Source: a virus
Length of the DNA: 28,851 bases
Virus record (IMG/VR): IMGVR_UViG_3300044617_000517
Span: 1 to 28,851 of that record
Reading direction: 5' to 3' (one strand)
The notes beneath the pieces are model-generated. The model was not told the DNA's origin. It saw nothing but the letters and a program-made list of their open reading frames with translations, and made no database searches. Position numbers and translations under genes: made by a program. Below are positions 21,677-27,499 of this stretch, piece after piece. Within the stretch, counting starts at the first letter, position 1. Each line of letters opens with the position of its first letter.

Positions 21677-23008
21677 CTATTTTAATTTGAGTGGATAGTC
21701 CCACTTTGTAATAAGTTCTGTTTTAGTTAGTGGTCCCCAAACACCTTCATTATAAAGATATGGTAATGTCATAATGCGACAAGAATCTCCTGTGCATAAA
21801 AGATCATCAACGATTCTCCAAGACTCCAACACTTCATCCGCATGAACAAAGTGTGATTGATCTTCGTTGATTGCATCATAAAAGAGTTTCACATAACCAT
21901 CAATTGCTTTTTCTACAGGATAATGATACTGAAGAATTGCGGGTTCTACCATATCATTTAGTCCAGGAGATTTAATGTCAATACGCATATCCAGATGTGG
22001 GTCTGGTTGGAGTCTCATTACGATTCGGTCATTGCACTCGTGACCATCAAAGAGTTGTTGTGGAGGTGCTTTAAATTTAATCACAACTTCAACACAACCA
22101 ACTGGCATCTTTTTACCTGTCATAAAGTAGAAAGGAACACCCTTCCATCTCCAGTTATCTACATACAAATCACCCGCAACAAAAGTTGGAGTCTGTGAAT
22201 CTGGATTTACTCCGTCTTCACCTTTGTACCCATCATATTGACCAAGAACTACATTATCACCCAACCTTGTTGCAGCAAGAACCTTAACCTTCTCTCTGCG
22301 AATTTCTTTAGCATCATTCCTACAAGGAGGTTCCATTGCAATCAATGCAAGCACCTGAAGCATATGATTCTGAAGCATATCTCTTACGGCACCAGCAGTA
22401 TCATAATATTGGGCACGACCTTCACAACCGATTGTTTCAGTTGCAAAGATCTGAACTTCTTCTACGAAATTCCTGTTCCAAAGTGGCTCCAATAATATAT
22501 TGCTAAAGCGGGTGGCAAGGATATTATTAACAGTATCTTTACCGAGATAATGGTCAATGCGATATACTTGTTTCTCGCGTAGATATCCAGCCACCACAGA
22601 TTGTAGATAATTAGCAGATTGAAGATCGGTGCCAAAAGGTTTTTCAATAATGACTCTTGATTTTTCTGCGTCATCTAACTTACCTGCTTCTTTTAGGTTT
22701 GTAATAGCGTCAGCATATCTTTCTGGTGGAACAGAAAGAAAATAAGTTGTATCTTCAGATGAATCTAGTAACTTAAGAGATTCGGAATCACTCAAATCGC
22801 AAGGAACATATTCAAGTCTCTTAATAAACTCTTGAGAATAACTTCCCAATACTTCCACCCAACTCTCTTTAGAGTGATTGGTTCTGGAAGCACCAATAAT
22901 CTTCAATCCCTTTGGTAAAAGATTTTTCTTATGAAGAGTATAAAGTGCTGGTATGAGTTTTCTGCGGCACAAGTCTCCCGTTGCACCAAAGATTACAATA
23001 TTTTTCAC
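21677..23008 (-). CDS. zwf: Glucose-6-phosphate dehydrogenase
   Basis: A 443-aa enzyme. GATGDLCRRKLIPALYTL (8-25) is the nucleotide-binding start, VIIEKPFGTDLQSA the middle motif and YRIDHYLGKDTVNNILATRF the substrate site with the catalytic His. It converts glucose 6-phosphate to 6-phosphogluconolactone and yields NADPH. Bacterial forms are usually near 480-510 aa, so this one is trimmed. The start codon is GTG, overlapping the talC stop as GTGA. Together with talC and gnd it forms the phage pentose-phosphate module. Confidence 0.95.
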   Translation of the reverse strand: MKNIVIFGATGDLCRRKLIPALYTLHKKNLLPKGLKIIGASRTNHSKESWVEVLGSYSQEFIKRLEYVPCDLSDSESLKLLDSSEDTTYFLSVPPERYADAITNLKEAGKLDDAEKSRVIIEKPFGTDLQSANYLQSVVAGYLREKQVYRIDHYLGKDTVNNILATRFSNILLEPLWNRNFVEEVQIFATETIGCEGRAQYYDTAGAVRDMLQNHMLQVLALIAMEPPCRNDAKEIRREKVKVLAATRLGDNVVLGQYDGYKGEDGVNPDSQTPTFVAGDLYVDNWRWKGVPFYFMTGKKMPVGCVEVVIKFKAPPQQLFDGHECNDRIVMRLQPDPHLDMRIDIKSPGLNDMVEPAILQYHYPVEKAIDGYVKLFYDAINEDQSHFVHADEVLESWRIVDDLLCTGDSCRIMTLPYLYNEGVWGPLTKTELITKWDYPLKLK

Positions 23009-23670
23009 TTTTTATTTACAGAATTCAACACTTCTTCCCAGTCTTTTTGGAAGAGTTCTAGACCTTTATCAGTCATAATGTTCTTATACATTCCCCAAAA
23101 TAAAATTGGTGGAATAGTAACTACATCTGCACCATTAAGAGCAGATTGTTCTACCTGTCTTACATCACGAATAGATGCTGCTAGAATTTCTGTTCGAGAA
23201 AACGAATTATCAAATGCTTTACGAATATTTTTAATTAACTCAATCCCATCAATTGAATTATCCATCCAACGACCCACAAATGGTGAAACAAATGTTGCTC
23301 CTGCTTTGGATGCAAGTATTGCTTGAGCAACTGAAAATACCAAAGTTACGTTTGTCTTAATTCCTTGATTGGAAAGAAAGTTGCAAGCTTTAAGTCCTTC
23401 TACTGTACATGGGACTTTAATTGTGACTCCAGGTGCAATTGAGTAATATTTTTCCGCTTGCGAAAGCATTTCTTCAGAAGTATCTGCAACAACTTCTGCA
23501 GAAATACTTTGTAATCTTGGAAAACTTGTTACAATTTCGTGAATAACTTCTTGCAATTGTTTTCCGCTTTTGAGAATTAAAGTAGGATTTGTAGTAACCC
23601 CATCTAATAGTCCTGTTTCATATACAGGTTTAATTAAAGAAACATCAGCAGTATCTAAAAAAATCTTCAT
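23005..23670 (-). CDS. talC: Transaldolase (TalC/FSA type)
   Basis: A 221-aa enzyme beginning MKIFLDTADVSLIKPVYETG, with GVTTNPTL, the Schiff-base lysine K85 in VTIKVPCT, and ASKAGATFVSPFVGRWMD. The size and K85 match the short TalC/fructose-6-phosphate aldolase group. It transfers a dihydroxyacetone unit between sugar phosphates. Phage TalC is well known in cyanomyoviruses, where it is thought to support the pentose-phosphate pathway against the Calvin cycle. AGGAG lies 7 bases before the ATG. CP12, the usual partner, was not found in this window. Confidence 0.95.
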   Translation of the reverse strand: MKIFLDTADVSLIKPVYETGLLDGVTTNPTLILKSGKQLQEVIHEIVTSFPRLQSISAEVVADTSEEMLSQAEKYYSIAPGVTIKVPCTVEGLKACNFLSNQGIKTNVTLVFSVAQAILASKAGATFVSPFVGRWMDNSIDGIELIKNIRKAFDNSFSRTEILAASIRDVRQVEQSALNGADVVTIPPILFWGMYKNIMTDKGLELFQKDWEEVLNSVNKK

Positions 23671-23680
23671 AAATTAACTC

Positions 23681-23770
23681 CTATTGTGGATATGCGTGAT
23701 TTAATCCCCAAATCACAAAAATTCCAATGACTCCAAAAATAGTCATCGTTGTATATATGAGCTTAGTCAT
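23681..23770 (-). CDS. 29-aa membrane peptide upstream of talC
   Basis: A short frame encoding MTKLIYTTMTIFGVIGIFVI and then WGLNHAYPQ: one membrane helix with few charges. It starts 8 bases inside the end of the previous gene and ends 10 bases before talC, whose ribosome-binding site follows the stop. Tight packing and helix composition argue that it is real. Not recognised. Confidence 0.65.
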   Translation of the reverse strand: MTKLIYTTMTIFGVIGIFVIWGLNHAYPQ

Positions 23771-24053
23771 CTTCCTCATCCTCGTAAGTAGATGGTTCAT
23801 CAAAAAGTTCTTCCATCTTTTGTTGAAGAATTCTTTCTTGCAATTGTTGTAAATCTTCTTCTGTAAATCTAATCACCAGTAAAGGATCTCCTGCCTTAAC
23901 GTCGTTTAATTCTGGGTGTTTTACTTTTGGATTTTTTGAATACCCATGATGAGCATTCATGATCATCCATCCCTGCACAAACATTGATATAGAAATAACT
24001 AAAAGAACAAACCAAGGAACTAAAAAAATTAGTTCAGAGTGATTTTGAGCCAT
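23763..24053 (-). CDS. Single-pass membrane protein, 96 aa
   Basis: A 96-aa protein. Residues 9-32 (FLVPWFVLLVISISMFVQGW) form a membrane helix, followed by a polar domain with KVKHPELNDVKAGDPLLVIRF and a coiled, very acidic C-terminus (DLQQLQERILQQKMEELFDE, ending EDEEDD). It starts 25 bases inside the end of the preceding gene. I do not recognise a function; the acidic tail may bind a basic partner. Part of the small-membrane-gene run that leads into talC. Confidence 0.75.
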   Translation of the reverse strand: MAQNHSELIFLVPWFVLLVISISMFVQGWMIMNAHHGYSKNPKVKHPELNDVKAGDPLLVIRFTEEDLQQLQERILQQKMEELFDEPSTYEDEEDD

Positions 24054-24229
24054 GGAAGTAATGGTGGAATAACACCTACCAGTCGGAGGAGTCCCTCAGC
24101 AAATAAAGCAAGAACCACCCAACCGATGCACATACTAATGATAGAAGCATTACGGTTGTGTCGTCGTATTGCAGCATCGATCATCTCCTGAACTTCAGAA
24201 CGACTTACCAATTCATCTTGTGGTTCCAT
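24029..24229 (-). CDS. Small membrane protein, 66 aa
   Basis: A 66-aa protein with a polar start (MEPQDELVSRSEVQEMIDAA, basic RRHNRN) and a long hydrophobic half (about 30-60, IISMCIGWVVLALFAEGLLR then LVGVIPPLLPWL). Its ATG shares a base with the stop of the 49-aa gene (TGATG), so translation is coupled. Family unknown. Confidence 0.72.
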   Translation of the reverse strand: MEPQDELVSRSEVQEMIDAAIRRHNRNASIISMCIGWVVLALFAEGLLRLVGVIPPLLPWLKITLN

Positions 24230-24378
24230 CACTTCTCATCTCCAAGAAACTTTGCAAGAGGATCTCTCTTGGTTTTAACAATTTCAACTGCTCTCTTATA
24301 GAACATATTGTCAGTATTACCAGAAGATTCAAAAGTTGCCTTGATCTTCACCCAGTTGTCATAGGTGTGCTGGTCCAT
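24229..24378 (-). CDS. Small soluble protein, 49 aa
   Basis: A 49-aa protein, MDQHTYDNWVKIKATFESSG followed by a basic helix ending RDPLAKFLGDEK. It is the first gene after a sigma-70-like promoter and is coupled to the next gene by TGATG. The start ATG has no strong ribosome-binding site. It resembles short conserved cyanophage proteins in layout, but I cannot name a function. Confidence 0.72.
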   Translation of the reverse strand: MDQHTYDNWVKIKATFESSGNTDNMFYKRAVEIVKTKRDPLAKFLGDEK

Positions 24379-24402
24379 AATAGTGACCCATATTACTACT
24401 AT

Positions 24403-24430
24403 ATAATAGTTTCGAATACTTCAAAGTCAA
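24403..24430 (-). promoter_or_regulatory. Sigma-70-like promoter of the talC operon
   Basis: TTGACT (24425-24430), 16-base spacer, TATTAT (24403-24408), 24 bases before the 49-aa gene. It would drive the chain 49-aa, 66-aa, 96-aa, 29-aa, talC, zwf, gnd. Confidence 0.55.
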
Positions 24431-24492
24431 TAATTTGTGTTCATTCTGTAACACTCATTAAGTAATTATTAAATTTGTAATATATCTTAAAC

Positions 24493-24576
24493 GGAAAGAG
24501 TGGGATTCGAACCCACGGAAGCTTTCACTTCGGCAGTTTTCAAGACTGCTACCTTAAACCACTCGGTCACCTTTCC
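24493..24576 (-). tRNA. tRNA-Ser (TGA)
   Basis: 84 nt with a long variable arm. Acceptor GGAAAGG, anticodon arm GCAGT-CTTGAAA-ACTGC gives TGA, T arm GTGGG-TTCGAAT-CCCAC. Confidence 0.94.
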
Positions 24577-24609
24577 TTATGTGGAACTTATTTTGTTTAA
24601 GTTCTGTTT

Positions 24610-24638
24610 ATTATATAAAAAATTAGAACCTTTGTCAA
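24610..24638 (-). promoter_or_regulatory. Consensus sigma-70 promoter of tRNA-Ser(TGA)
   Basis: TTGACA (24633-24638), 17-base spacer, TATAAT (24610-24615): a perfect match in both hexamers and spacing, just past the zinc-ribbon gene stop codon. Confidence 0.9.
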
Positions 24639-24641
24639 GTT

Positions 24642-24899
24642 TTAGCGAACTTCAAAATCTAATTTTTTAATTTTACGTTGGCGTCTTGCTTCTTGCCAAG
24701 CGATATCCTCATTCGTAAGAACACCTTTTTTTGATTTATTATTTAAAGAATTGAGCATAATAATTTTAGACAAATCAACAGCAGAGATTACTCCTCCGCG
24801 AATTGTTGTCATATTTGAACATCCACATGTTACAGTTTTTACTGGATGTCCCTCTATTTCTCTGTTGCAAACTTTACAACGAACATTTAAATTTTCCAT
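24642..24899 (-). CDS. Zinc-ribbon-like protein, 85 aa
   Basis: An 85-aa protein with a four-Cys cluster: C8 and C11 in VRCKVCNREI, C25 and C27 in TVTCGCSNM. This CxxC-CxC arrangement suggests a structural zinc site. The rest is helical and basic at the end (EARRQRKIKKLDFEVR). It may bind nucleic acid or a polymerase subunit, but there is no direct proof. It lies 28 bases after the Gly/Asp-tailed peptide gene. Confidence 0.72.
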   Translation of the reverse strand: MENLNVRCKVCNREIEGHPVKTVTCGCSNMTTIRGGVISAVDLSKIIMLNSLNNKSKKGVLTNEDIAWQEARRQRKIKKLDFEVR

Positions 24900-24926
24900 T
24901 ATCCCATAATGTTTTAGTTGTTTTAT

Positions 24927-25091
24927 TTAGTCTCCATTTCCCCCATCTCCACCATCCCCACCAGCACTTGAAGAGGAACGTTTTGCCATTGCTCTACCAG
25001 CACCAACATTAGTAACTCTATTGTTATTATAAACTTTATGTGGTTTTGCCATTTTATAGGCAATTTGTTTGAATTGATTAAATGTTTTCAT
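24927..25091 (-). CDS. Small basic protein with Gly/Asp-rich tail, 54 aa
   Basis: A 54-aa protein: MKTFNQFKQIAYKMAKPHKV, then a basic middle with AMAKRSSSS, then a GGDGGDGGNGD tail. The ATG overlaps the Dps-like stop as ATGA, so the two are co-translated. The MKTFxQF opening recurs, in my recollection, at the start of several small T4-like cyanophage proteins. Function unknown. Confidence 0.7.
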   Translation of the reverse strand: MKTFNQFKQIAYKMAKPHKVYNNNRVTNVGAGRAMAKRSSSSAGGDGGDGGNGD

Positions 25092-25522
25092 TGAAGATGT
25101 GATCTTAACTGCCAGATAAACTTACCGTGCGATTCCATCAAATCTTGAACCAAATTAGCAGTAGCATATGACTTCTGATCTTCTGCTTCATCAGAAATTT
25201 CCTTTAATAAATCACAAAACTTTTCATTATTTTCAAGAAGTTCTGAAAGCATATTATTTGCTGTAGTAGAACTTGATGCCTCTTTGATTTGCGTAACCTC
25301 AAGCATTCTCGAAAGAGAACTAAGAGGTTTTACATTTAAGTATCTCATGTGCTCTGAGAGACGATCAATCTCTTCAAACATTGTTTCATATTGACCACCA
25401 AAGAGTTGATGAAGTTGAGTAAAATCACTCCCTACAACATTCCAATGAAATGCCCAAGTTTTATGAAATAAAACAAAAAGCGATGACTGAGCATCACTTA
25501 AAAGTTTAAACAGATTTTCCAT
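25088..25522 (-). CDS. Dps/ferritin-like protein
   Basis: A 144-aa four-helix protein. The Dps ferroxidase pattern is complete: H26 in FHWNVVG, H38 in TQLHQLF, D53 and E57 in EEIDRLSEHM. Their spacing (12, 15, 4) equals that of Listeria Dps H31, H43, D58, E62. Dps oligomers store iron, remove peroxide and may coat DNA. I chose the ATG at 25522, since the longer frame runs through tRNA-Val. A CATAAATA late-like box lies 17 bases upstream. Next to a photosynthesis-active infection it could limit Fenton damage (inference). Confidence 0.88.
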   Translation of the reverse strand: MENLFKLLSDAQSSLFVLFHKTWAFHWNVVGSDFTQLHQLFGGQYETMFEEIDRLSEHMRYLNVKPLSSLSRMLEVTQIKEASSSTTANNMLSELLENNEKFCDLLKEISDEAEDQKSYATANLVQDLMESHGKFIWQLRSHLQ

Positions 25523-25538
25523 TATACTCTTTTTCAAG

Positions 25539-25546
25539 TATTTATG
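25539..25546 (-). promoter_or_regulatory. Candidate late promoter CATAAATA
   Basis: One mismatch to the T4 late box, 17 bases before the Dps start, between that gene and tRNA-Val. Confidence 0.5.
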
Positions 25547-25551
25547 TAAGT

Positions 25552-25622
25552 GGGCAATATCGGATTCGAACCAATGACTTACTGCTTGTAAGGCAGCCAC
25601 TCTACCGCTGAGTTAATCGCCC
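25552..25622 (-). tRNA. tRNA-Val (TAC)
   Basis: 71 nt. Acceptor GGGCGAT pairs with ATTGCCC, anticodon arm GCTGC-CTTACAA-GCAGT gives TAC, T arm ATTGG-TTCGAAT-CCGAT. No TTGACA-type promoter is seen directly upstream; it probably follows the oxygenase transcript. Confidence 0.92.
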
Positions 25623-25636
25623 AAAAAAAAAAAAAA
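25623..25636 (-). repeat. T14 homopolymer between oxygenase stop and tRNA-Val
   Basis: Fourteen T residues on the minus strand fill the whole gap between the stop codon (25637) and the tRNA 5' end (25622). No hairpin precedes it, so it is not a usual terminator. Confidence 0.9.
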
Positions 25637-26245
25637 TTAATTTATTAAAAATTGAGTAATGCAGAATCTTCCAAGTTTTTTATTTAAATCTTCATCATTC
25701 ATAGTTATTTTATCTACTGAGTGAAGTATATTAGATGGAAATATTATGCACTTATTATTTTCAACTTCTATATCTATTTTACGACCTTTATGTATTAAAG
25801 ACAAATTTCCACCATGAAACTTTTTTGGTGACTTAAAAAACCAAGTTAAACAAGTAGATATAGCATTGTCTTGATGTGGTTCATAGTAGTCTCCATTTTC
25901 ATAATATGAAATTAAAGTAGTATCTCTTTCACATCTAAATGTGTTAAAAAACCAAGAATCTGAAGTTGGAAATATTTCATCATAGTAATCAAAAATTTTT
26001 CTATTTACAGAAAGAATATTAGATAATTTTCTTTCTGTGTAAGTAGAATCCAAAAATAAAGAATTATTTCTTTTTAATATTTTATCATCAGAATTTCTTG
26101 CAGGAGCAGATTCATTTAAATCTAAAAATTTGTGTGAGTAACACAGAAAATTCAATTCCTCCCAGATAAGATTTAATTCATAATCATCATATAAATTTTT
26201 TATTACTATAAAAGGAAAAGAATCGTTAAAATGTGCTATATCCAT
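25637..26245 (-). CDS. 2OG-Fe(II) dioxygenase
   Basis: A 202-aa enzyme with the double-stranded beta-helix iron site H124-x-D126 in YEPHQDNAIS and H175 in SNILHSVDKI, and the 2-oxoglutarate-binding R193 in GRFCITQF. GGNLSL and CIIFPS are usual around the core. Such enzymes hydroxylate proteins (prolyl hydroxylase type) or nucleic acids, using O2 and 2-oxoglutarate. T4-like cyanophages carry several such genes of unknown target. The ATG at 26245 has no ribosome-binding site; a GTG at 26284 lies in a hairpin and is less likely. Confidence 0.87.
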   Translation of the reverse strand: MDIAHFNDSFPFIVIKNLYDDYELNLIWEELNFLCYSHKFLDLNESAPARNSDDKILKRNNSLFLDSTYTERKLSNILSVNRKIFDYYDEIFPTSDSWFFNTFRCERDTTLISYYENGDYYEPHQDNAISTCLTWFFKSPKKFHGGNLSLIHKGRKIDIEVENNKCIIFPSNILHSVDKITMNDEDLNKKLGRFCITQFLIN

Positions 26246-26265
26246 TATAAATTTTAATGTAGAAA

Positions 26266-26285
26266 GGTGATTAGTGCCAATCACC
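26266..26285 (-). other. Perfect hairpin in oxygenase leader
   Basis: GGTGATT, loop GGCACT, AATCACC on the minus strand (7-bp stem), then CTTTCT. Too few T residues for a sure terminator; may end the tRNA-Asn read-through or shape the oxygenase leader. Confidence 0.5.
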
Positions 26286-26467
26286 TACAGAAGACACTTT
26301 CTGCGATTTTCACCGTATTAGAGGACGGTGATAAGAGAAAACACCAAACCTTATTCTTCCTGTTTTCAGGAACGCACCAAATGGGTTGGGAGACTCTAGA
26401 GATTTTACCTCCGAAGTTTGTCCAGCATTTTCAATTTGAAAGAATCGGACATTTCCAATCCTTTCAA
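26286..26467 (-). ncRNA. Multi-hairpin untranslated segment after tRNA-Asn (candidate stable RNA)
   Basis: About 180 bases with no convincing gene. On the minus strand it holds TGTCC...GGACA enclosing TTTCA-AAT-TGAAA, then CCTG-AAAA-CAGG and CACCGT with ACGGTG, followed by the 7-bp hairpin at 26266. T4 has stable RNAs C and D of unknown role in its tRNA cluster, so an analogous RNA is plausible. The fold is read by eye only. Confidence 0.35.
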
Positions 26468-26539
26468 CTCCACAACCTGGATTCGAACCAGGGACCAAGT
26501 GATTAACAGTCACCGACTCTACCGCTGAGCTATTGTGGA
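26468..26539 (-). tRNA. tRNA-Asn (GTT)
   Basis: 72 nt. Acceptor TCCACAA pairs with TTGTGGA, anticodon arm GGTGA-CTGTTAA-TCACT gives GTT, T arm CCTGG-TTCGAAT-CCAGG. Confidence 0.94.
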
Positions 26540-26559
26540 ATAAGAACCCGAAGATTCAG

Positions 26560-26631
26560 AGCGGGGTATCGGAATCGAACCGACGACATCTAACTTGGAA
26601 GGATAGCGTTCTACCGCTGAACTAACCCCGC
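26560..26631 (-). tRNA. tRNA-Gly (TCC)
   Basis: 72 nt. Acceptor GCGGGGT pairs with ACCCCGC, loop CTTCCAA gives TCC, T arm GTCGG-TTCGATT-CCGAT. The anticodon stem has one T-T mismatch. Co-transcribed with tRNA-Asn, 20 bases apart. Confidence 0.9.
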
Positions 26632-26641
26632 ATATGAGACA

Positions 26642-26670
26642 ATCATAAACTATTTTAGTTTGATTGTCAA
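26642..26670 (-). promoter_or_regulatory. Sigma-70 promoter of the Gly-Asn tRNA pair
   Basis: TTGACA (26665-26670), 17-base spacer, TATGAT (26642-26647). The -35 starts 2 bases past the 3' end of tRNA-Arg. Confidence 0.85.
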
Positions 26671-26671
26671 G

Positions 26672-26745
26672 CGTTCCGAGAGGGACTTGAACCCCCGACC
26701 AACTGCTTAGAAGGCAGATGCTCTATCCAACTGAGCTATCGGAAC
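26672..26745 (-). tRNA. tRNA-Arg (TCT)
   Basis: 74 nt. Acceptor GTTCCGA pairs with TCGGAAC, anticodon arm TCTGC-CTTCTAA-GCAGT gives TCT (reads AGA), T arm CGGGG-TTCAAGT-CCCTC. Confidence 0.93.
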
Positions 26746-26753
26746 ATTGGACA

Positions 26754-26782
26754 ATCATACTATATCTAGTCAGGATTGTCAA
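26754..26782 (-). promoter_or_regulatory. Sigma-70 promoter of tRNA-Arg
   Basis: TTGACA (26777-26782), 17-base spacer, TATGAT (26754-26759), with the same CGCTTGACAATC and TATGATTGTC context as the Gly-Asn promoter. Confidence 0.85.
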
Positions 26783-26783
26783 G

Positions 26784-26870
26784 CGGAGAGAAAGGGATTT
26801 GAACCCTTGGTGAGGTTACCCCCACACAGACTTTCCAGGTCTGCACCTTAAACCACTCGGTCATCTCTCC
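26784..26870 (-). tRNA. tRNA-Ser (GGA)
   Basis: 87 nt with long variable arm. Acceptor GGAGAGA, anticodon arm CAGAC-CTGGAAA-GTCTG gives GGA, T arm AAGGG-TTCAAAT-CCCTT. It follows tRNA-Tyr after 3 bases. Confidence 0.94.
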
Positions 26871-26873
26871 AGG

Positions 26874-26955
26874 TGGGCAGGGAGGGATTTGAACCCCCGT
26901 AGGCAGAGCCAGCGGATTTACAGTCCGCCTCCATTAACCACTCGGACACCTACCC
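26874..26955 (-). tRNA. tRNA-Tyr (GTA)
   Basis: 82 nt with long variable arm. Acceptor GGGTAGG pairs with CCTGCCC, anticodon arm GCGGA-CTGTAAA-TCCGC gives GTA, T arm GGGGG-TTCAAAT-CCCTC. It starts 3 bases after the candidate structured RNA. Confidence 0.93.
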
Positions 26956-26958
26956 ATG

Positions 26959-27042
26959 ATGGACACTGACCTGATGGTTACTCTTTCTGCGGAGGGAGGC
27001 GTCAGTTGTTTATATCCGAGCAAGCACCTTGCTGGAGTCCAT
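26959..27042 (-). ncRNA. Candidate three-way-junction RNA upstream of tRNA-Tyr
   Basis: 84 nt with three perfect 6-bp helices: P1 ATGGAC (27037-27042) with GTCCAT (26959-26964); P2 AGCAAG-GTG-CTTGCT (27019-27033); P3 ACTGAC (27001-27006) with GTCAGT (26965-26970). P1 and P3 abut on one strand. The promoter at 27049-27077 would start transcription at about 27042, the first base of P1. No frame of note covers it. It may be a stable RNA like T4 RNA C or D, or a structured tRNA leader cut off by RNase P. Confidence 0.55.
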
Positions 27043-27048
27043 ATGATA

Positions 27049-27077
27049 ATAATATCACTGTTTGGGGCAGTCGTCAA
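27049..27077 (-). promoter_or_regulatory. Sigma-70 promoter of the structured RNA-Tyr-Ser unit
   Basis: TTGACG (27072-27077), 17-base spacer, TATTAT (27049-27054), overlapping the end of the 134-aa gene. Confidence 0.78.
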
Positions 27078-27459
27078 CCCAGGGAGCACACAATCTCATT
27101 TCACCTCCAAGAACTGATTGGGCATAAGATCCATCTGGTGGTTTCTCTGAGTATCGTGGTGAAGGTATGCTAACCTTTCCATCGTCTCCTGTCAAGCGTT
27201 CATACTCTGCGATTGCTGCATCAACGTCTCTTGTAACTCTTCTTTCTACTTTGTTAGGATCTTGAATAAAAATCTCGTTAAGAATAGTTTGCGGGAAATA
27301 TTTTCTTTGAACTTCATCCAATAAGTCCCATAATCCATTTTCTGATACTCCAGTGCATTGTGAGAGTGCTGCAATAAGAGTCGATAATACAATACTTAGT
27401 ATTATAAGTTGTTTTTTATCTGGTTTCTTTTTACCAAATTGAAAATTAAAATGAGGCAT
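27055..27459 (-). CDS. Membrane-anchored protein, 134 aa
   Basis: A 134-aa protein with a basic start (MPHFNFQFGKKKPDKK), one membrane helix (about 17-35, QLIILSIVLSTLIAALSQC) and an outer domain containing ENGLWDLLDEVQRKYFPQ, VTRDVDAAIAEYERLTG and a Cys pair near the end (LCAPWVDDCPKQ). Not recognised. I use the ATG at 27459, since a late-type box overlaps the alternative ATG at 27486. Only the tail lysozyme gene, 13 bases beyond that box, lies upstream, so a virion, lysis or envelope role is possible. Confidence 0.7.
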   Translation of the reverse strand: MPHFNFQFGKKKPDKKQLIILSIVLSTLIAALSQCTGVSENGLWDLLDEVQRKYFPQTILNEIFIQDPNKVERRVTRDVDAAIAEYERLTGDDGKVSIPSPRYSEKPPDGSYAQSVLGGEMRLCAPWVDDCPKQ

Positions 27460-27485
27460 AAGGGGAGGTCTGCAGCACTCCCCCA

Positions 27486-27493
27486 TATTTATT
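27486..27493 (-). promoter_or_regulatory. Candidate late promoter AATAAATA with leader hairpin
   Basis: AATAAATA on the minus strand, 26 bases before the ATG at 27459. The leader that follows contains the inverted repeat GGGGAG...CTCCCC just before the start codon. Confidence 0.5.
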
Positions 27494-27499
27494 CAGTTG

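Noticed and set aside
25523-25600. N-terminal extension of the Dps-like protein
   Set aside because: The extension is read from tRNA-Val sequence; Dps homology begins at MENLFKLL.
26310-26513. Minus-strand 67-aa and plus-strand 79-aa frames
   Set aside because: Both run through tRNA-Asn and the hairpin region, a common source of false frames.
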